A DNA stretch of 64,000 nt, taken from the NCBI GenBank assembly GCA_023955335.1, contig JAGSGF010000013.1, positions 1-64,000 on the forward strand, in the 5' to 3' direction. Shown piece by piece: positions 16,054 through 24,706 of the stretch. This stretch comes from Yoonia sp. Its GTDB lineage: Bacteria; Pseudomonadota; Alphaproteobacteria; Rhodobacterales; Rhodobacteraceae. Within the stretch, counting starts at the first letter, position 1, and the number at the start of each line of letters is the position of its first letter. Both the position numbers and the translations under genes were made by a program. The notes beneath the pieces were generated by a model, which worked only from the letters and a program-made list of their open reading frames with translations, searched no databases and had not been told where the DNA came from.

Positions 16054-17019
16054 ATGAACATGACCCTTAAAACCCTGATTTCAGGTACAACTGCTGCTCT
16101 TGCGCTTGCAGCTGGTGGCGCTGCTTTCGCTGAAGGCACGATCAAAATTGGCATCACGCAGAACAACGTGGGCGTCGACAGCTACCAGACAACTTATGAA
16201 AAATCTTTCATCGCAGCGGCTGAAGCTAACGCAGACGTCGAAGCTGTCGTGCTTGACGCTGGTGGCGACGTTGCCCGCCAAATTGCCCAAGTGCAGGATT
16301 TGATCCAGCAAGAAGTCGACGCGATCATCATTTGGCCAACCAACGGTGAAGCCGTGATCCCTGCGGTCCGCGAAGCCTTTAAGGCTGGCATTCCTGTCAT
16401 TGCGACAAACTCGAACATCGCCGAAGCTGGTTTCGATTTTATCGCTTCGTTCTCTGGTCCAGACAACATCACACAAGGCTCTCGCTCTGCTGAGATCATG
16501 TGCACCAAGTTCACCGACATGGGCATTGAAAACGAAGCCCGCGTTGTGCAGATTTCCGGACAACCCGGCTACACCACGGCGATTGAGCGTCAAAAAGGCT
16601 TTGACGATCGTCTGCCAGAAGTATGCCCCGGTGTGACACTTGTCGAGACACAGCCAGGCGACTGGAACCGCGAAAAGTCCCAGACCGTGATGGAAGCGTT
16701 CTTGGTGAAGTATGACGACATCGACGGCGTCTACGCTGGCGATGACAACATGGGCGTTGGCGCATTGAACGCAGCAAAAGCGGCGGGTCGTGAAGGTATC
16801 ATCTTTGTTGGTGCAACAAACTTTGCCGTTGGCTACGAAGCAATGGAACGCGGCGAGTACTGGGGCTCAATCTACCAGTCTCCAGTCGACGATGCCGAGG
16901 CAGCTTTGAAAACTGCGCTTGATATTTTGGCGGGTGAAGAGGTTCCATTCTTGAACTACTTCGACACACCAAAAATCACTCAAGACAACCAAGGCGAGTA
17001 CACAAAGCCGGTCTTCTAA
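16054..17019 (+). CDS. Periplasmic sugar-type ABC substrate-binding protein (RbsB-like, CUT2)
   Basis: The 321-residue protein has a signal peptide ending GAAFAE near residue 27. A class 1 periplasmic-binding fold follows, with KIGITQNNVGVDSYQTTYEKSF, ARQIAQVQDLIQQEVDAIIIWP and DGVYAGDDNMGVGALNAAKAAG. Such proteins bind pentoses, hexoses, polyols or autoinducer-2. It is the first gene of the rightward operon, with a strong ribosome site (GGGAGG). A stable hairpin follows, which usually keeps binding-protein mRNA more abundant than that of the permeases. The ligand is unknown; it presumably feeds both SDRs. Confidence 0.93.
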   Translation: MNMTLKTLISGTTAALALAAGGAAFAEGTIKIGITQNNVGVDSYQTTYEKSFIAAAEANADVEAVVLDAGGDVARQIAQVQDLIQQEVDAIIIWPTNGEAVIPAVREAFKAGIPVIATNSNIAEAGFDFIASFSGPDNITQGSRSAEIMCTKFTDMGIENEARVVQISGQPGYTTAIERQKGFDDRLPEVCPGVTLVETQPGDWNREKSQTVMEAFLVKYDDIDGVYAGDDNMGVGALNAAKAAGREGIIFVGATNFAVGYEAMERGEYWGSIYQSPVDDAEAALKTALDILAGEEVPFLNYFDTPKITQDNQGEYTKPVF

Positions 17020-17033
17020 ACTCTCCCGGTGGG

Positions 17034-17063
17034 GGGCGGACCGTTATGGTCCGCCCGTCATTT
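17034..17063 (+). terminator. Intercistronic hairpin after the binding-protein gene
   Basis: GGGCGGACC (17034-17042), loop GTTAT and GGTCCGCCC (17048-17056) form a perfect 9-bp stem, followed by a short T-run (ATTTTT). It lies between the binding protein and the SDR, so it probably attenuates or stabilises the operon mRNA rather than ending it completely. Confidence 0.75.
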
Positions 17064-17088
17064 TTCGATCAATTTGGGGGAGCGCGTC

Positions 17089-17886
17089 ATGGGACGACTA
17101 ACAGGACGGTCATGCATCGTCACAGGTGCGGCACAAGGTATTGGCCGCGCAATCGGAGAAGACTTGTTGGCCAATGGCGCTGACGTGTGTTTCGCCGACA
17201 TTAATTCAGATAAAATTACCGACGTCGTGGCCGCCAACAAAGAGCGGGCCGCACAGGGTGGTGGGAAAGTGATCGGCTGCGGGGTGGATGTCACCAACCG
17301 CGATCAGGTCCGCGCAATGATTGAAACGACAGTCGCTGCCTTTGGCAAGCTTGACGTCAAATTCAACAATGCCGGCGTGAACAAGCCTATGAATTTCCTG
17401 GATGTGACCGAGGAAAACTGGAATTTCATTATGGGTATCAATGGTCTTGGTGTTTTGATTGGATGTCAGGAGGCCGCACAGCAAATGATTGCACAAGGCA
17501 CTGGCGGCAAAATCATCAACACCGCATCGATTGCCAGCCGTCAGGGGTATGACAACGTCGCTCCCTACTGCGCGTCAAAGTTTGCGGTTGTCTCGCTCAC
17601 ACAATCGGCAGCCCGTGATTTGGCCAAGCACAACATCACCGTCACAGGTTTTGCGCCTGGCGTGGTGGAAACCGAGATGTGGGAAGAGGTTGACCGCAAC
17701 CTGATGGATATCGGCGCATCCCAGCGCCCCGGTCAGGCCATGGAAGAATTCTCTTCCGAAATTTTGAGGGGCCGCGTTGCCCAGCCGCGTGATATTACTG
17801 GAACGACGACGTATCTGGCGTCTGCCGACAGTGACTACATGACGGGGCAGATTGTGATGATTGATGGAGGAATGACACTTGTCTGA
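17089..17886 (+). CDS. Short-chain dehydrogenase/reductase (SDR), second of the locus
   Basis: Starting at ATG 17089 (GGGGGAG upstream) the enzyme is 265 residues. It has TGAAQGIG, FNNAGVNKP, the serine in NTASIASRQ, the YCASK catalytic pair, the APGVVETEMWEEVD loop and SDYMTGQIVMIDGG. The pattern is that of acetoin reductase/2,3-butanediol or polyol dehydrogenases. Its location inside an importer operon suggests that it performs the first oxidation of the imported compound. It overlaps the permease start by 8 bp. Confidence 0.9.
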   Translation: MGRLTGRSCIVTGAAQGIGRAIGEDLLANGADVCFADINSDKITDVVAANKERAAQGGGKVIGCGVDVTNRDQVRAMIETTVAAFGKLDVKFNNAGVNKPMNFLDVTEENWNFIMGINGLGVLIGCQEAAQQMIAQGTGGKIINTASIASRQGYDNVAPYCASKFAVVSLTQSAARDLAKHNITVTGFAPGVVETEMWEEVDRNLMDIGASQRPGQAMEEFSSEILRGRVAQPRDITGTTTYLASADSDYMTGQIVMIDGGMTLV

Positions 17887-18877
17887 TTTAACAGCCTCTG
17901 GGGATGGCGCGGATCGTCGCAAGGCGATTGTAAACCTGCTGGCCCGCAACGGAATTTTAATTGCGTTCGCAGCCTTCATGATCGGCTTTACGCTGGCAAA
18001 CGAACGCTTCCTCAGCTTTGATAACGTGCTGGGCGTGGTGCGGTCATCCGCGATCCTTGGGGTCATCGCATTAGGCGTCACATTTGTTGTGATTAGCGGG
18101 AATTTGGATCTTTCGGTCGGGTCGATGATGTCGTTCTCGACCATTGTTATGCTTGATTTACATGACAAGTTAGGGCCCGCGCTTGCGATCCCCGTGATGT
18201 TTGCAATGACGATGGCCTTAGGGGCGTTGATCGGTTTCCTTGTTGGGTATCTCAAGCTTAACTCACTCATTGTCACCTTGGGGATGCTGTCGGCAATCCA
18301 TGGCCTTACGCTGACCTATTCAGGCGGCAAAAACATGGACATCGCCGACAAAGAAGGCACATGGTTTTCTGTTTTTGGCCAAGGTGCGGTGTTCGGTATT
18401 CCGGTGCCCGTTGTCATCTTTTTCGGGCTGGCTGCAGTCCTTTCGCTACTACTGGCGCGTACCGCATTCGGCCGTAAAGTTTATGCGGTTGGCGGGAACG
18501 GCGTGGCGGCAACCTTTTCGGGAATACCGCGCGCACGGGTCGTTTTCTTTACATATCTGATTTCGTCGTTCTGCGTGGCCATGGCCGGACTGCTGCAAGC
18601 GAGCAGATCTCTCGGCAGCCAAAACACCGTGGGTCAAGGGCTAGAACTTGATGTGCTGGCCGCGGTGATCCTTGGCGGCGCATCGTTGCTGGGCGGATCT
18701 GGTACTGTGTTCAAGACAGTGATTGGCGTGCTGATCCTTGGGTTCATCACAAACGGGCTGTTGCTCGTCGGGCTGCAATTTTACGTTCAATACGTTGTGA
18801 CATGGGTGATTATTATCCTCGCCGTCTGGCTGGATGTTGCAGCAAAACGCGGCCGTCTTTGGTCACCAATTGCGTAA
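17879..18877 (+). CDS. Sugar-type ABC transporter permease (RbsC-like), first
   Basis: The 332-residue membrane protein has about nine hydrophobic helices and the family signatures LGVTFVVISGNLDLSVGSMMS and AAVILGGASLLGGSGTV. The start is TTG 17879 with GGAGG eight bases upstream, inside the end of the SDR gene. With the next gene it forms a heterodimeric channel, while many CUT2 systems use one permease twice. It moves the ligand delivered by the periplasmic protein encoded at 16054. Confidence 0.92.
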   Translation: MSDLTASGDGADRRKAIVNLLARNGILIAFAAFMIGFTLANERFLSFDNVLGVVRSSAILGVIALGVTFVVISGNLDLSVGSMMSFSTIVMLDLHDKLGPALAIPVMFAMTMALGALIGFLVGYLKLNSLIVTLGMLSAIHGLTLTYSGGKNMDIADKEGTWFSVFGQGAVFGIPVPVVIFFGLAAVLSLLLARTAFGRKVYAVGGNGVAATFSGIPRARVVFFTYLISSFCVAMAGLLQASRSLGSQNTVGQGLELDVLAAVILGGASLLGGSGTVFKTVIGVLILGFITNGLLLVGLQFYVQYVVTWVIIILAVWLDVAAKRGRLWSPIA

Positions 18878-18887
18878 GGGAATGGGT

Positions 18888-19889
18888 ATGAACAACGAAA
18901 CACTCAAGTCATTCATAGGAAAAGGAGCAATCTGGGGCTTCATCATCCTTGAATTGATCTTTTTCTCAGTCGCAGGTGAATTCTTCTCGCTCTCTGACAA
19001 GGCGTTCATGGATTGGGACAACATGCTACTGCTGTTTAAGCAGTCGGCGCCCATTGGCATCATTGCTTTGGGCATGACGATTATCATGATCAACGGCAAC
19101 ATTGACCTATCGGTTGGTGCAACCTTTGCGCTGTGTGCGGTCGTGATGCTGGACAGTATGACATGGGAAGTTTTTGCGGGCTTGGGCGATTGGGTAATCC
19201 CTGTTGCATGGGCGCTTGCTTTGATCACAGGCATGGTCTTGGGGTTGATCAACGGATTGATCGTTTGGAAGACGGGTGTTGATGCGTTCATCGTGACACT
19301 GGGCTCGATGCTTGGCTTTCGCGGCTTGGTATTCATGTACAATGGCGAGAACCCGACCTCGCACCTGAATTGGACGTTGGTCGATATGGCAGAGGCCAGC
19401 GTTTTGGGTATTGAAACCCCCACGATAATCTTTGTTGTTTGCACCATCATCATATGGCTGTTGATGACCCGCACTGTGCATGGTCGAAACGCCTATGCGG
19501 TTGGCAACAACCGTGAGGCTGCGGTGAATGCAGGTATTCGCGTGGGTCCGCATATGGTCTGGAACTTTGTGCTGATCGGGTTCTTGGCGGCGCTGTCATC
19601 GGTTGTATTCTATTCATCCAGCGGGTCTGTGAACCCCAATGACGGCACGCTCTACGAGCTTTGGGTCATCACGGCTGTGGTGCTTGGCGGGACCAAGCTG
19701 ACAGGTGGCAGTGGCTCGGTCATTTCCACATTCGGCGGCGTCCTCGCAATCCAATTGCTACGCAAGGGATTAGGCCACATCGGCGCAGACACGGCTATGG
19801 TTAACCTTGTGATTGGCTTGATCCTGATTGCGGTCTTGTTCCTAGATCAACAGTTGAACCGCAAAGGCAAAGAGGAGTTGAAAGTATGA
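18888..19889 (+). CDS. Sugar-type ABC transporter permease (RbsC-like), second
   Basis: The 333-residue protein has the same architecture as the preceding permease, with LGMTIIMINGNIDLSVGATFA and TAVVLGGTKLTGGSGSV. Of two nearby ATGs, 18888 is better spaced from the ribosome site. An aromatic-rich loop (SLSDKAFMDWDNML) follows the first helix. It overlaps the ATPase gene as ATGAG. The pair of permeases suggests a heterodimer. Confidence 0.92.
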   Translation: MNNETLKSFIGKGAIWGFIILELIFFSVAGEFFSLSDKAFMDWDNMLLLFKQSAPIGIIALGMTIIMINGNIDLSVGATFALCAVVMLDSMTWEVFAGLGDWVIPVAWALALITGMVLGLINGLIVWKTGVDAFIVTLGSMLGFRGLVFMYNGENPTSHLNWTLVDMAEASVLGIETPTIIFVVCTIIIWLLMTRTVHGRNAYAVGNNREAAVNAGIRVGPHMVWNFVLIGFLAALSSVVFYSSSGSVNPNDGTLYELWVITAVVLGGTKLTGGSGSVISTFGGVLAIQLLRKGLGHIGADTAMVNLVIGLILIAVLFLDQQLNRKGKEELKV

Positions 19890-21391
19890 GTATCCCGGCG
19901 CTTCGCCTAAAAGATATTGTCAAAACCTTTCCCGGTGTACGAGCGCTTGACGGCGTTTCTTTTGAAGTTCTGCCCGGTGAGGTCCATGCACTGCTCGGCG
20001 AAAACGGCGCCGGAAAGTCGACCCTGATGAAGGTGTTGGGCGGTATCTATCAGCCCAATGAGGGCCAGATTTTTATCGAGGAACAGCCAGCCAAAATGGC
20101 GTCTCCGTTAGACGCCAAGTCAAAAGGCGTGGTATTTATTCACCAAGAACTTAGTCTCGCAGACGAGCTGACCGTGGCGGAGAACATCTATCTGGGTGAG
20201 TTGCCGCGCAAGAGCTTCGGGCGCGTGGATTGGACGACGCTGTATGAAAAATCAGACGCAATTCTGAAGCGGTTGAACTGTGGTTTTACACCGCAAACCC
20301 GCGTCGGCAGCTTGTCGATTGCCAACAAGCAGATGGTCGAAATCGCCCGCGCACTGACCGTCGAGGCAAAGGCCGTTATCTTTGATGAGCCGACCGCGTC
20401 GCTGACAGACGCCGAAAAAGTTGTGCTATTCGACATTATCAATGACCTGCGTGCCCGCGGCGTTGGCGTTGCCTACATCTCGCACCGGATGGATGAAATC
20501 TTCACAATCTCGGACCGAATTTCGGTGTTGCGTGACGGGTCTTACCGCGGATCGTTGATCACTGCGGATACAAACGAGGATGAGGTCACACAACTGATGA
20601 TCGGGCGCAGCCTTGACCTGACCCACGCCATCGTCCCCAATACATTGGGTGAAGTCGCGCTGAGTGTCGAAAATCTGTCATGTGGGTCTTTGTTCCAAGA
20701 TGTCAGCTTTCAAGTGCGGGCGGGCGAGGTTGTGGGGTTCTACGGTCTTGTCGGTGCGGGCCGAACGGAGATCGCGGAAACCCTATTTGGATTGCGCACT
20801 GCGACAGCCGGCCAGATCAAAATTTCGGGCCAGACGGTCAAGATAAACTCGCCCACTGATGCCATATCCCACGGGATTTCGTTGGTCCCGGAGGATCGCA
20901 AGGAACAGGGGCTGGTTCTTGGTATGAACTGCCGCGACAATATGACTTTGCCGCAAGTTGGTGCCTTGACCAGTGGCCCATTTGTGTCGAGCGGCCAAGA
21001 GGTTGCAATCTTTGACACCTACCATGAAAAGCTCGAGATCAAGACGCCAAGCTGGAAACAGCAAGCGGGCAATCTGTCTGGCGGCAATCAGCAAAAAATC
21101 GTCATTGGCAAATGGTTGTCGATGGCACCGAAGGTGCTGATTGTGGACGAGCCAACGCGCGGGATCGATGTCGGGTCCAAATCTGAGATCCACAACCTCA
21201 TCCGCGATCTGGCGTCGCAGGGGTATGCGATCATCGTCATCAGCTCGGAAATGCCGGAAGTGCTCCGTGTATCTGACCGTGTCATTGCCATGTTCCACGG
21301 CAAGATTATGCGCGAGTTTAGCGCCGAAGAAGTGACCGAAGACAATCTCGTGCAGGCAATCTCTGGCATTGGTCCCGACAAGGTCGCGTGA
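19886..21391 (+). CDS. Sugar ABC transporter ATPase with two ATP-binding cassettes (RbsA/MglA-like)
   Basis: The 501-residue protein has two tandem cassettes. The first has Walker A GENGAGKST, a signature reduced to LSIANKQMVEIARAL and Walker B KAVIFDEPTASL. The second has a degenerate Walker A (GLVGAGRTE), signature LSGGNQQKIVIGKWL and Walker B KVLIVDEPTRGID. This asymmetry is normal for CUT2 ATPases. It powers the importer formed with the two permeases and is translationally coupled to them. Confidence 0.95.
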   Translation: MSIPALRLKDIVKTFPGVRALDGVSFEVLPGEVHALLGENGAGKSTLMKVLGGIYQPNEGQIFIEEQPAKMASPLDAKSKGVVFIHQELSLADELTVAENIYLGELPRKSFGRVDWTTLYEKSDAILKRLNCGFTPQTRVGSLSIANKQMVEIARALTVEAKAVIFDEPTASLTDAEKVVLFDIINDLRARGVGVAYISHRMDEIFTISDRISVLRDGSYRGSLITADTNEDEVTQLMIGRSLDLTHAIVPNTLGEVALSVENLSCGSLFQDVSFQVRAGEVVGFYGLVGAGRTEIAETLFGLRTATAGQIKISGQTVKINSPTDAISHGISLVPEDRKEQGLVLGMNCRDNMTLPQVGALTSGPFVSSGQEVAIFDTYHEKLEIKTPSWKQQAGNLSGGNQQKIVIGKWLSMAPKVLIVDEPTRGIDVGSKSEIHNLIRDLASQGYAIIVISSEMPEVLRVSDRVIAMFHGKIMREFSAEEVTEDNLVQAISGIGPDKVA

Positions 21392-22260
21392 TGCGCATCG
21401 GCTTTGCGGGTCTTGGCCGGATGGGGCAGCATATGGCCCGCAATATTGCTGCTGCGGGGTATGATTTGGTTGTCTGGAACCGCACAGCTGACGTGGCTGA
21501 ACGCATCGCGTCAGAACTTAACTGCGCTGTTGCCGCCACACCTTGTGCGTTGGCCGGATGCACCGATGTCGTCGTCACAATGCTCGCCGATGATAGCGCA
21601 TCCGAGGCTGTCCACCTTGGCTCCGAGGGGCTATTCTTCGGGCGAGGGGCAACCACCTACATCGAGATGGGGACCATGAGCCCATCCCATATAACTGACT
21701 TAATCGGCGCAGCTCCCGCGGGCATTGGGATCATCGATGCGCCAGTGTCTGGCGCGACGCAAGCGGCCAGCGATGCGCAGTTACTGATAATGGCTGGTTG
21801 CACCGATGCAGATGCAGCCCCGCTATTGCCCCTTTGGGGTGCGATGGGACGGCAGGTCATCTGCTTGGACACCGCAGGCGCGGGCGCTGTGATGAAGCTG
21901 GCCGTCAACACGATGATCCACGGGATCAATCAAACACTTTCAGAGGCGATGACATTGGCAGAAGCAACGGGCATTGCACCTGACCGCGCATTCGACGTGA
22001 TCGAAGCCTCCGCCGCATGCGCCCCGATGCTAAAATACCGGCGGCCTATCTATTTGGACGAGGCTGACCATGACGTGACTTTCACCGTGGCATTGGCCCA
22101 AAAGGACATGCGCGCAGCGGTTGATCTGGCACAGAGCAGAGGGGTAGCGATGCCTCAAGCTGATGTCACGCTGGAAGTGTTATCCAACGCCATGATGGAC
22201 GGATTTGCACAGCGTGATATGGCGGCAATCCTCAACTACATGCGAAAGGCGAATACATGA
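21391..22260 (+). CDS. Beta-hydroxyacid dehydrogenase (3-hydroxyisobutyrate/tartronate-semialdehyde reductase family)
   Basis: The 289-residue protein begins with the NAD(P) motif GFAGLGRMGQHMARNI. It has the substrate-binding element DAPVSGATQAA and the catalytic lysine in GAVMKLAVNTMIHG. The start ATG overlaps the ATPase stop as TGATG. Family members interconvert hydroxyacids and semialdehydes. In this operon it could process a later intermediate after C-C cleavage or an aldehyde shared with the ALDH encoded at 7400. The exact substrate is not predictable. Confidence 0.9.
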   Translation: MRIGFAGLGRMGQHMARNIAAAGYDLVVWNRTADVAERIASELNCAVAATPCALAGCTDVVVTMLADDSASEAVHLGSEGLFFGRGATTYIEMGTMSPSHITDLIGAAPAGIGIIDAPVSGATQAASDAQLLIMAGCTDADAAPLLPLWGAMGRQVICLDTAGAGAVMKLAVNTMIHGINQTLSEAMTLAEATGIAPDRAFDVIEASAACAPMLKYRRPIYLDEADHDVTFTVALAQKDMRAAVDLAQSRGVAMPQADVTLEVLSNAMMDGFAQRDMAAILNYMRKANT

Positions 22261-22958
22261 AAAAAGCAATACTCTTTGCTGGTGGCTGGGAAGGCCACGA
22301 CCCCGGCGCATTTGCCGATTGGTGTGCGGAATTGTTGCGCGCGGAGGGCTTTGTCGTTGATGTCTATGACACGCTATCGCCTCTTGCCGATCCCGATGGC
22401 TTGGCAGACGTCGATTTGATCGTGCCGATCTGGTCGTCTGCACGATCTGGCCATAAGATCGAGCTCGGCAATATGACAAAGCCGGAAGAAGACGGCCTGA
22501 TCAAATTGATTGCCGCCGGATGCGGAATTGGTGGGTGGCACGGTCATATGGGGGATGCGTTTCGCGACCGTCCGAACTATCACTTTTTGATTGGTGGCCA
22601 ATTTGTGGCCCATCCTCCGGGCTGGCCTGATAACCCGATCCCGTCAGATGATTTCATTGATTATGACGTGACAATTACATCGCCAAGACATGAAATTGTA
22701 TCGGGCATCGACAGTTTCAGGATACTGTCAGAGCAGTATTACATGCTGGTTGACCCTTCGAATGACGTGCTGGCGACGACGACGTTTTCAGGCGACCATC
22801 TGTGGTGGATCGCCGGGGCTGAAATTCCTGTTGTTTGGACCCGCCGCTGGGATAAGGGGCGCGTATTCTATTGTTCAATCGGCCACACTCTGGATGATCT
22901 CAAGGTTCCGCAAGTGACACAGATCGTCAAACGTGGTCTGCTATGGGCTGCTAGGTAA
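22257..22958 (+). CDS. ThuA-like domain protein
   Basis: The 233-residue cytoplasmic protein has the glutamine-amidotransferase-like fold of ThuA, with KKAILFAGGWEGHDP at the start and GCGIGGWHGHMGDAF in the middle. It ends with RVFYCSIGHTLDDLKVPQV, which carries the conserved GH. ThuA proteins occur in sugar and disaccharide uptake operons, and some act on 3-keto sugars. That fits an operon with dehydrogenases that would make a keto compound. ATGA overlap couples it to the previous gene. Confidence 0.88.
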   Translation: MKKAILFAGGWEGHDPGAFADWCAELLRAEGFVVDVYDTLSPLADPDGLADVDLIVPIWSSARSGHKIELGNMTKPEEDGLIKLIAAGCGIGGWHGHMGDAFRDRPNYHFLIGGQFVAHPPGWPDNPIPSDDFIDYDVTITSPRHEIVSGIDSFRILSEQYYMLVDPSNDVLATTTFSGDHLWWIAGAEIPVVWTRRWDKGRVFYCSIGHTLDDLKVPQVTQIVKRGLLWAAR

Positions 22959-22967
22959 GGATTTCAG

Positions 22968-23255
22968 ATGAGTGAATTAACAATTGTTGCCGCCATCACG
23001 GTGGACCCCGCAAAGATCCCTCTTCTTCGTCCGTTGTTTGACGCGCTTATTGTCGCGACGCGGGCCGAGGCGGGCTGTATCCGCTATGACCTGCATCACG
23101 ACAATCAAGACCCGTCGCAGTTTCTATTCTATGAGACATGGGAAAGCCGGGACTTGTGGCAGGACCACATGGAGGTCACGCATGTTAAGACGTTCCAAAA
23201 GGCTGCAGCCGATTTAATCGTGTCGGTGACCCTGTCCGAGATGACACGGATTTAA
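22968..23255 (+). CDS. Small ABM-domain protein (antibiotic biosynthesis monooxygenase/LsrG-like)
   Basis: The 95-residue protein is a single dimeric alpha-beta-barrel domain with VDPAKIPLLRPLFDAL, EAGCIRYDLHHD, FLFYETWESRDLWQDH and a C-terminal helix. Family members are cofactor-free monooxygenases, isomerases such as LsrG, or small catabolic helpers. As the last gene of the importer operon it may isomerise or detoxify an intermediate. A weak hairpin follows. Confidence 0.85.
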   Translation: MSELTIVAAITVDPAKIPLLRPLFDALIVATRAEAGCIRYDLHHDNQDPSQFLFYETWESRDLWQDHMEVTHVKTFQKAAADLIVSVTLSEMTRI

Positions 23256-23268
23256 AGAGCAGTATGAC

Positions 23269-23286
23269 AACAGATGTTCTGTTTTT
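23269..23286 (+). terminator. Weak hairpin terminator after the importer operon
   Basis: AACAGA, loop TGT and TCTGTT (23269-23283) form a 6-bp stem running into T residues just after the ABM gene. The stem is short and A/T-rich, so the call is tentative. Confidence 0.4.
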
Positions 23287-23639
23287 CCAGACACACGAAT
23301 AGTCTCTGAGGCCGATCTGCCCCCCGATGCTCCCTTATTCATAACGAGAGTTTGCGGGTTTGGATTTCATATTCACCGCTATCTGTCTGGGCAAGCGCAT
23401 CGTGCGCCGAGCCTTCAAATTTCTCAAGCGCGCGACATACTTCTGCGGGTGTTTGGTTGCTCCATTGGAAGGGTGAGCAAACTCTACATTGAAACCAGGG
23501 AAGTTTCGGGGAGCAGATCATAGGGACTACATATAAATAAAGTCTACTTTGAGTAGTTTTAATATGCGGACGCATCTGGAATCCAAATATTGAACGATGG
23601 CCCCAATGCATGGATCTAAAGCAATAAATCTCATCTAAA
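23287..23639. other. Gap beside tRNA-Ser with a possible gene remnant
   Basis: A minus-strand open stretch at about 23342-23560 reads through TPAEVCRALEKFEGSAHDA and ends SGEYEIQTRKLSL. It has coding-like codons but no start of its own: its open frame extends back through the tRNA. It could be the tail of a decayed gene beside the tRNA 3' end. I do not recognise it, and nothing else is evident here. Confidence 0.3.
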
Positions 23640-23729
23640 TGGCGGAGACGCAGGGATTCGAACCCTGGGAACGCTTGCACGCTCAACGGTTTTCGAGACC
23701 GCCCCGTTCGACCACTCCGGCACGTCTCC
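23640..23729 (-). tRNA. tRNA-Ser (anticodon CGA) with encoded CCA
   Basis: Read on the minus strand from 23729, the acceptor GGAGACG pairs with CGTCTCC. The anticodon arm GGTCTCGAAAACC carries CGA, a long class II variable arm follows (GAGCGTGCAAGCGTTC region), and the T-arm is GGTTCGAATCC. CCA is encoded at 23640-23642. The long variable arm and the anticodon identify serine. Confidence 0.97.
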
Positions 23730-23875
23730 GCATTTGATGGCCGTCGTTTAGTCGTCGCATTGTGCGGGCGCAAGAGCTTATCGGGGAGGGGATGACAATT
23801 GCGTCACCCAGTCTTGGCAAATGATCAAGTCACACATAGGTTTTGGTCACCCGGATTTTTATTCAAGGACCCATT

Positions 23876-24706
23876 ATGATCCACCATACAATTGCAATCG
23901 CTTCTATTGTCGCGTCTAGCTGTATTGCCATGCCGGCCGTTGCCCAGGACGCGGAAGCAGACCTGCTTTTTGAGGCATTGGGGCTGCCGGATATCATCGA
24001 CATCATGCGCGAAGAGGGTGTGGCATATGGCGCACAGATTGGAACGGATCTGTTTCCCAATCAAGTGACGCCCGCGTGGTCAGCCACGGTCGAAACTATC
24101 TATGACGCCGAAGCGATGCATGCATCGGTGAAAGCCGCGTTTATCCATGCGCTAGATGATCAGGACGTCACCCCGATGGTCGCGTTCTTTACCTCCGATT
24201 TGGGCGAAACACTGGTGTCCCTCGAGGTTGGTGCACGGCGTGCCTTGTTGGATGATGCCGTGGGCCAAGCAAGCAAGGACGCCGCGACGCGTGCCAGGAA
24301 TGACAATTCCGAGCGGTTCCAGTTGGTCGATGCGTTTGTTCAGGCCAACGACCTGATTGAAACCAATGTCGTTGGCGCAATGAATTCAAATGTGGCATTT
24401 TATTCGGGCCTGATGGCCGGTGGTGCCTTTGACGAGGCTTTGACCCAAGACCAGATTCTGAATGATGTTTGGGATCAGGAGGCGGATATTCGCGCCAATA
24501 CGTCCGAATGGGTCTATGGGTTTTTACTGCTGGCGTATGATCCTGTCAGCGCGGAAGCTTTGGAATCATACACCGAATTTTCGGCAAGCGACACTGGTGC
24601 TGTCCTGAACGGGGCGTTATTCGCTGCCTTTGACGACATGTTTGACGCGATTAGCTTTGCCCTTGGCCGCGAGGCTGCGCGGGTGATGGGCGGACAAGAC
24701 CTATAA
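23876..24706 (+). CDS. Exported DUF2059-type protein
   Basis: Starting at ATG 23876 (AAGGA upstream) the product is 276 residues with a signal peptide ending PAVAQD near residue 24. The mature part is helical and acidic. It contains DVTPMVAFFTSDLGETLVSLEVGARRALLD, the pattern of DUF2059 proteins, whose function is unknown. It is probably periplasmic. Its end overlaps the convergent Hint gene by 6 bp. Confidence 0.75.
   Translation: MIHHTIAIASIVASSCIAMPAVAQDAEADLLFEALGLPDIIDIMREEGVAYGAQIGTDLFPNQVTPAWSATVETIYDAEAMHASVKAAFIHALDDQDVTPMVAFFTSDLGETLVSLEVGARRALLDDAVGQASKDAATRARNDNSERFQLVDAFVQANDLIETNVVGAMNSNVAFYSGLMAGGAFDEALTQDQILNDVWDQEADIRANTSEWVYGFLLLAYDPVSAEALESYTEFSASDTGAVLNGALFAAFDDMFDAISFALGREAARVMGGQDL

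Noticed and set aside
7400-23255. Plain 2,3-butanediol/acetoin operon
   Set aside because: The E1 and SDR genes fit, but the ThuA-like, ABM and M24 genes and the CUT2 importer are not part of known acetoin operons; kept as one hypothesis only.
23339-23773. 144-residue minus-strand frame over tRNA-Ser
   Set aside because: It reads through the tRNA and has no start outside it; only its tail is noted as a possible remnant.
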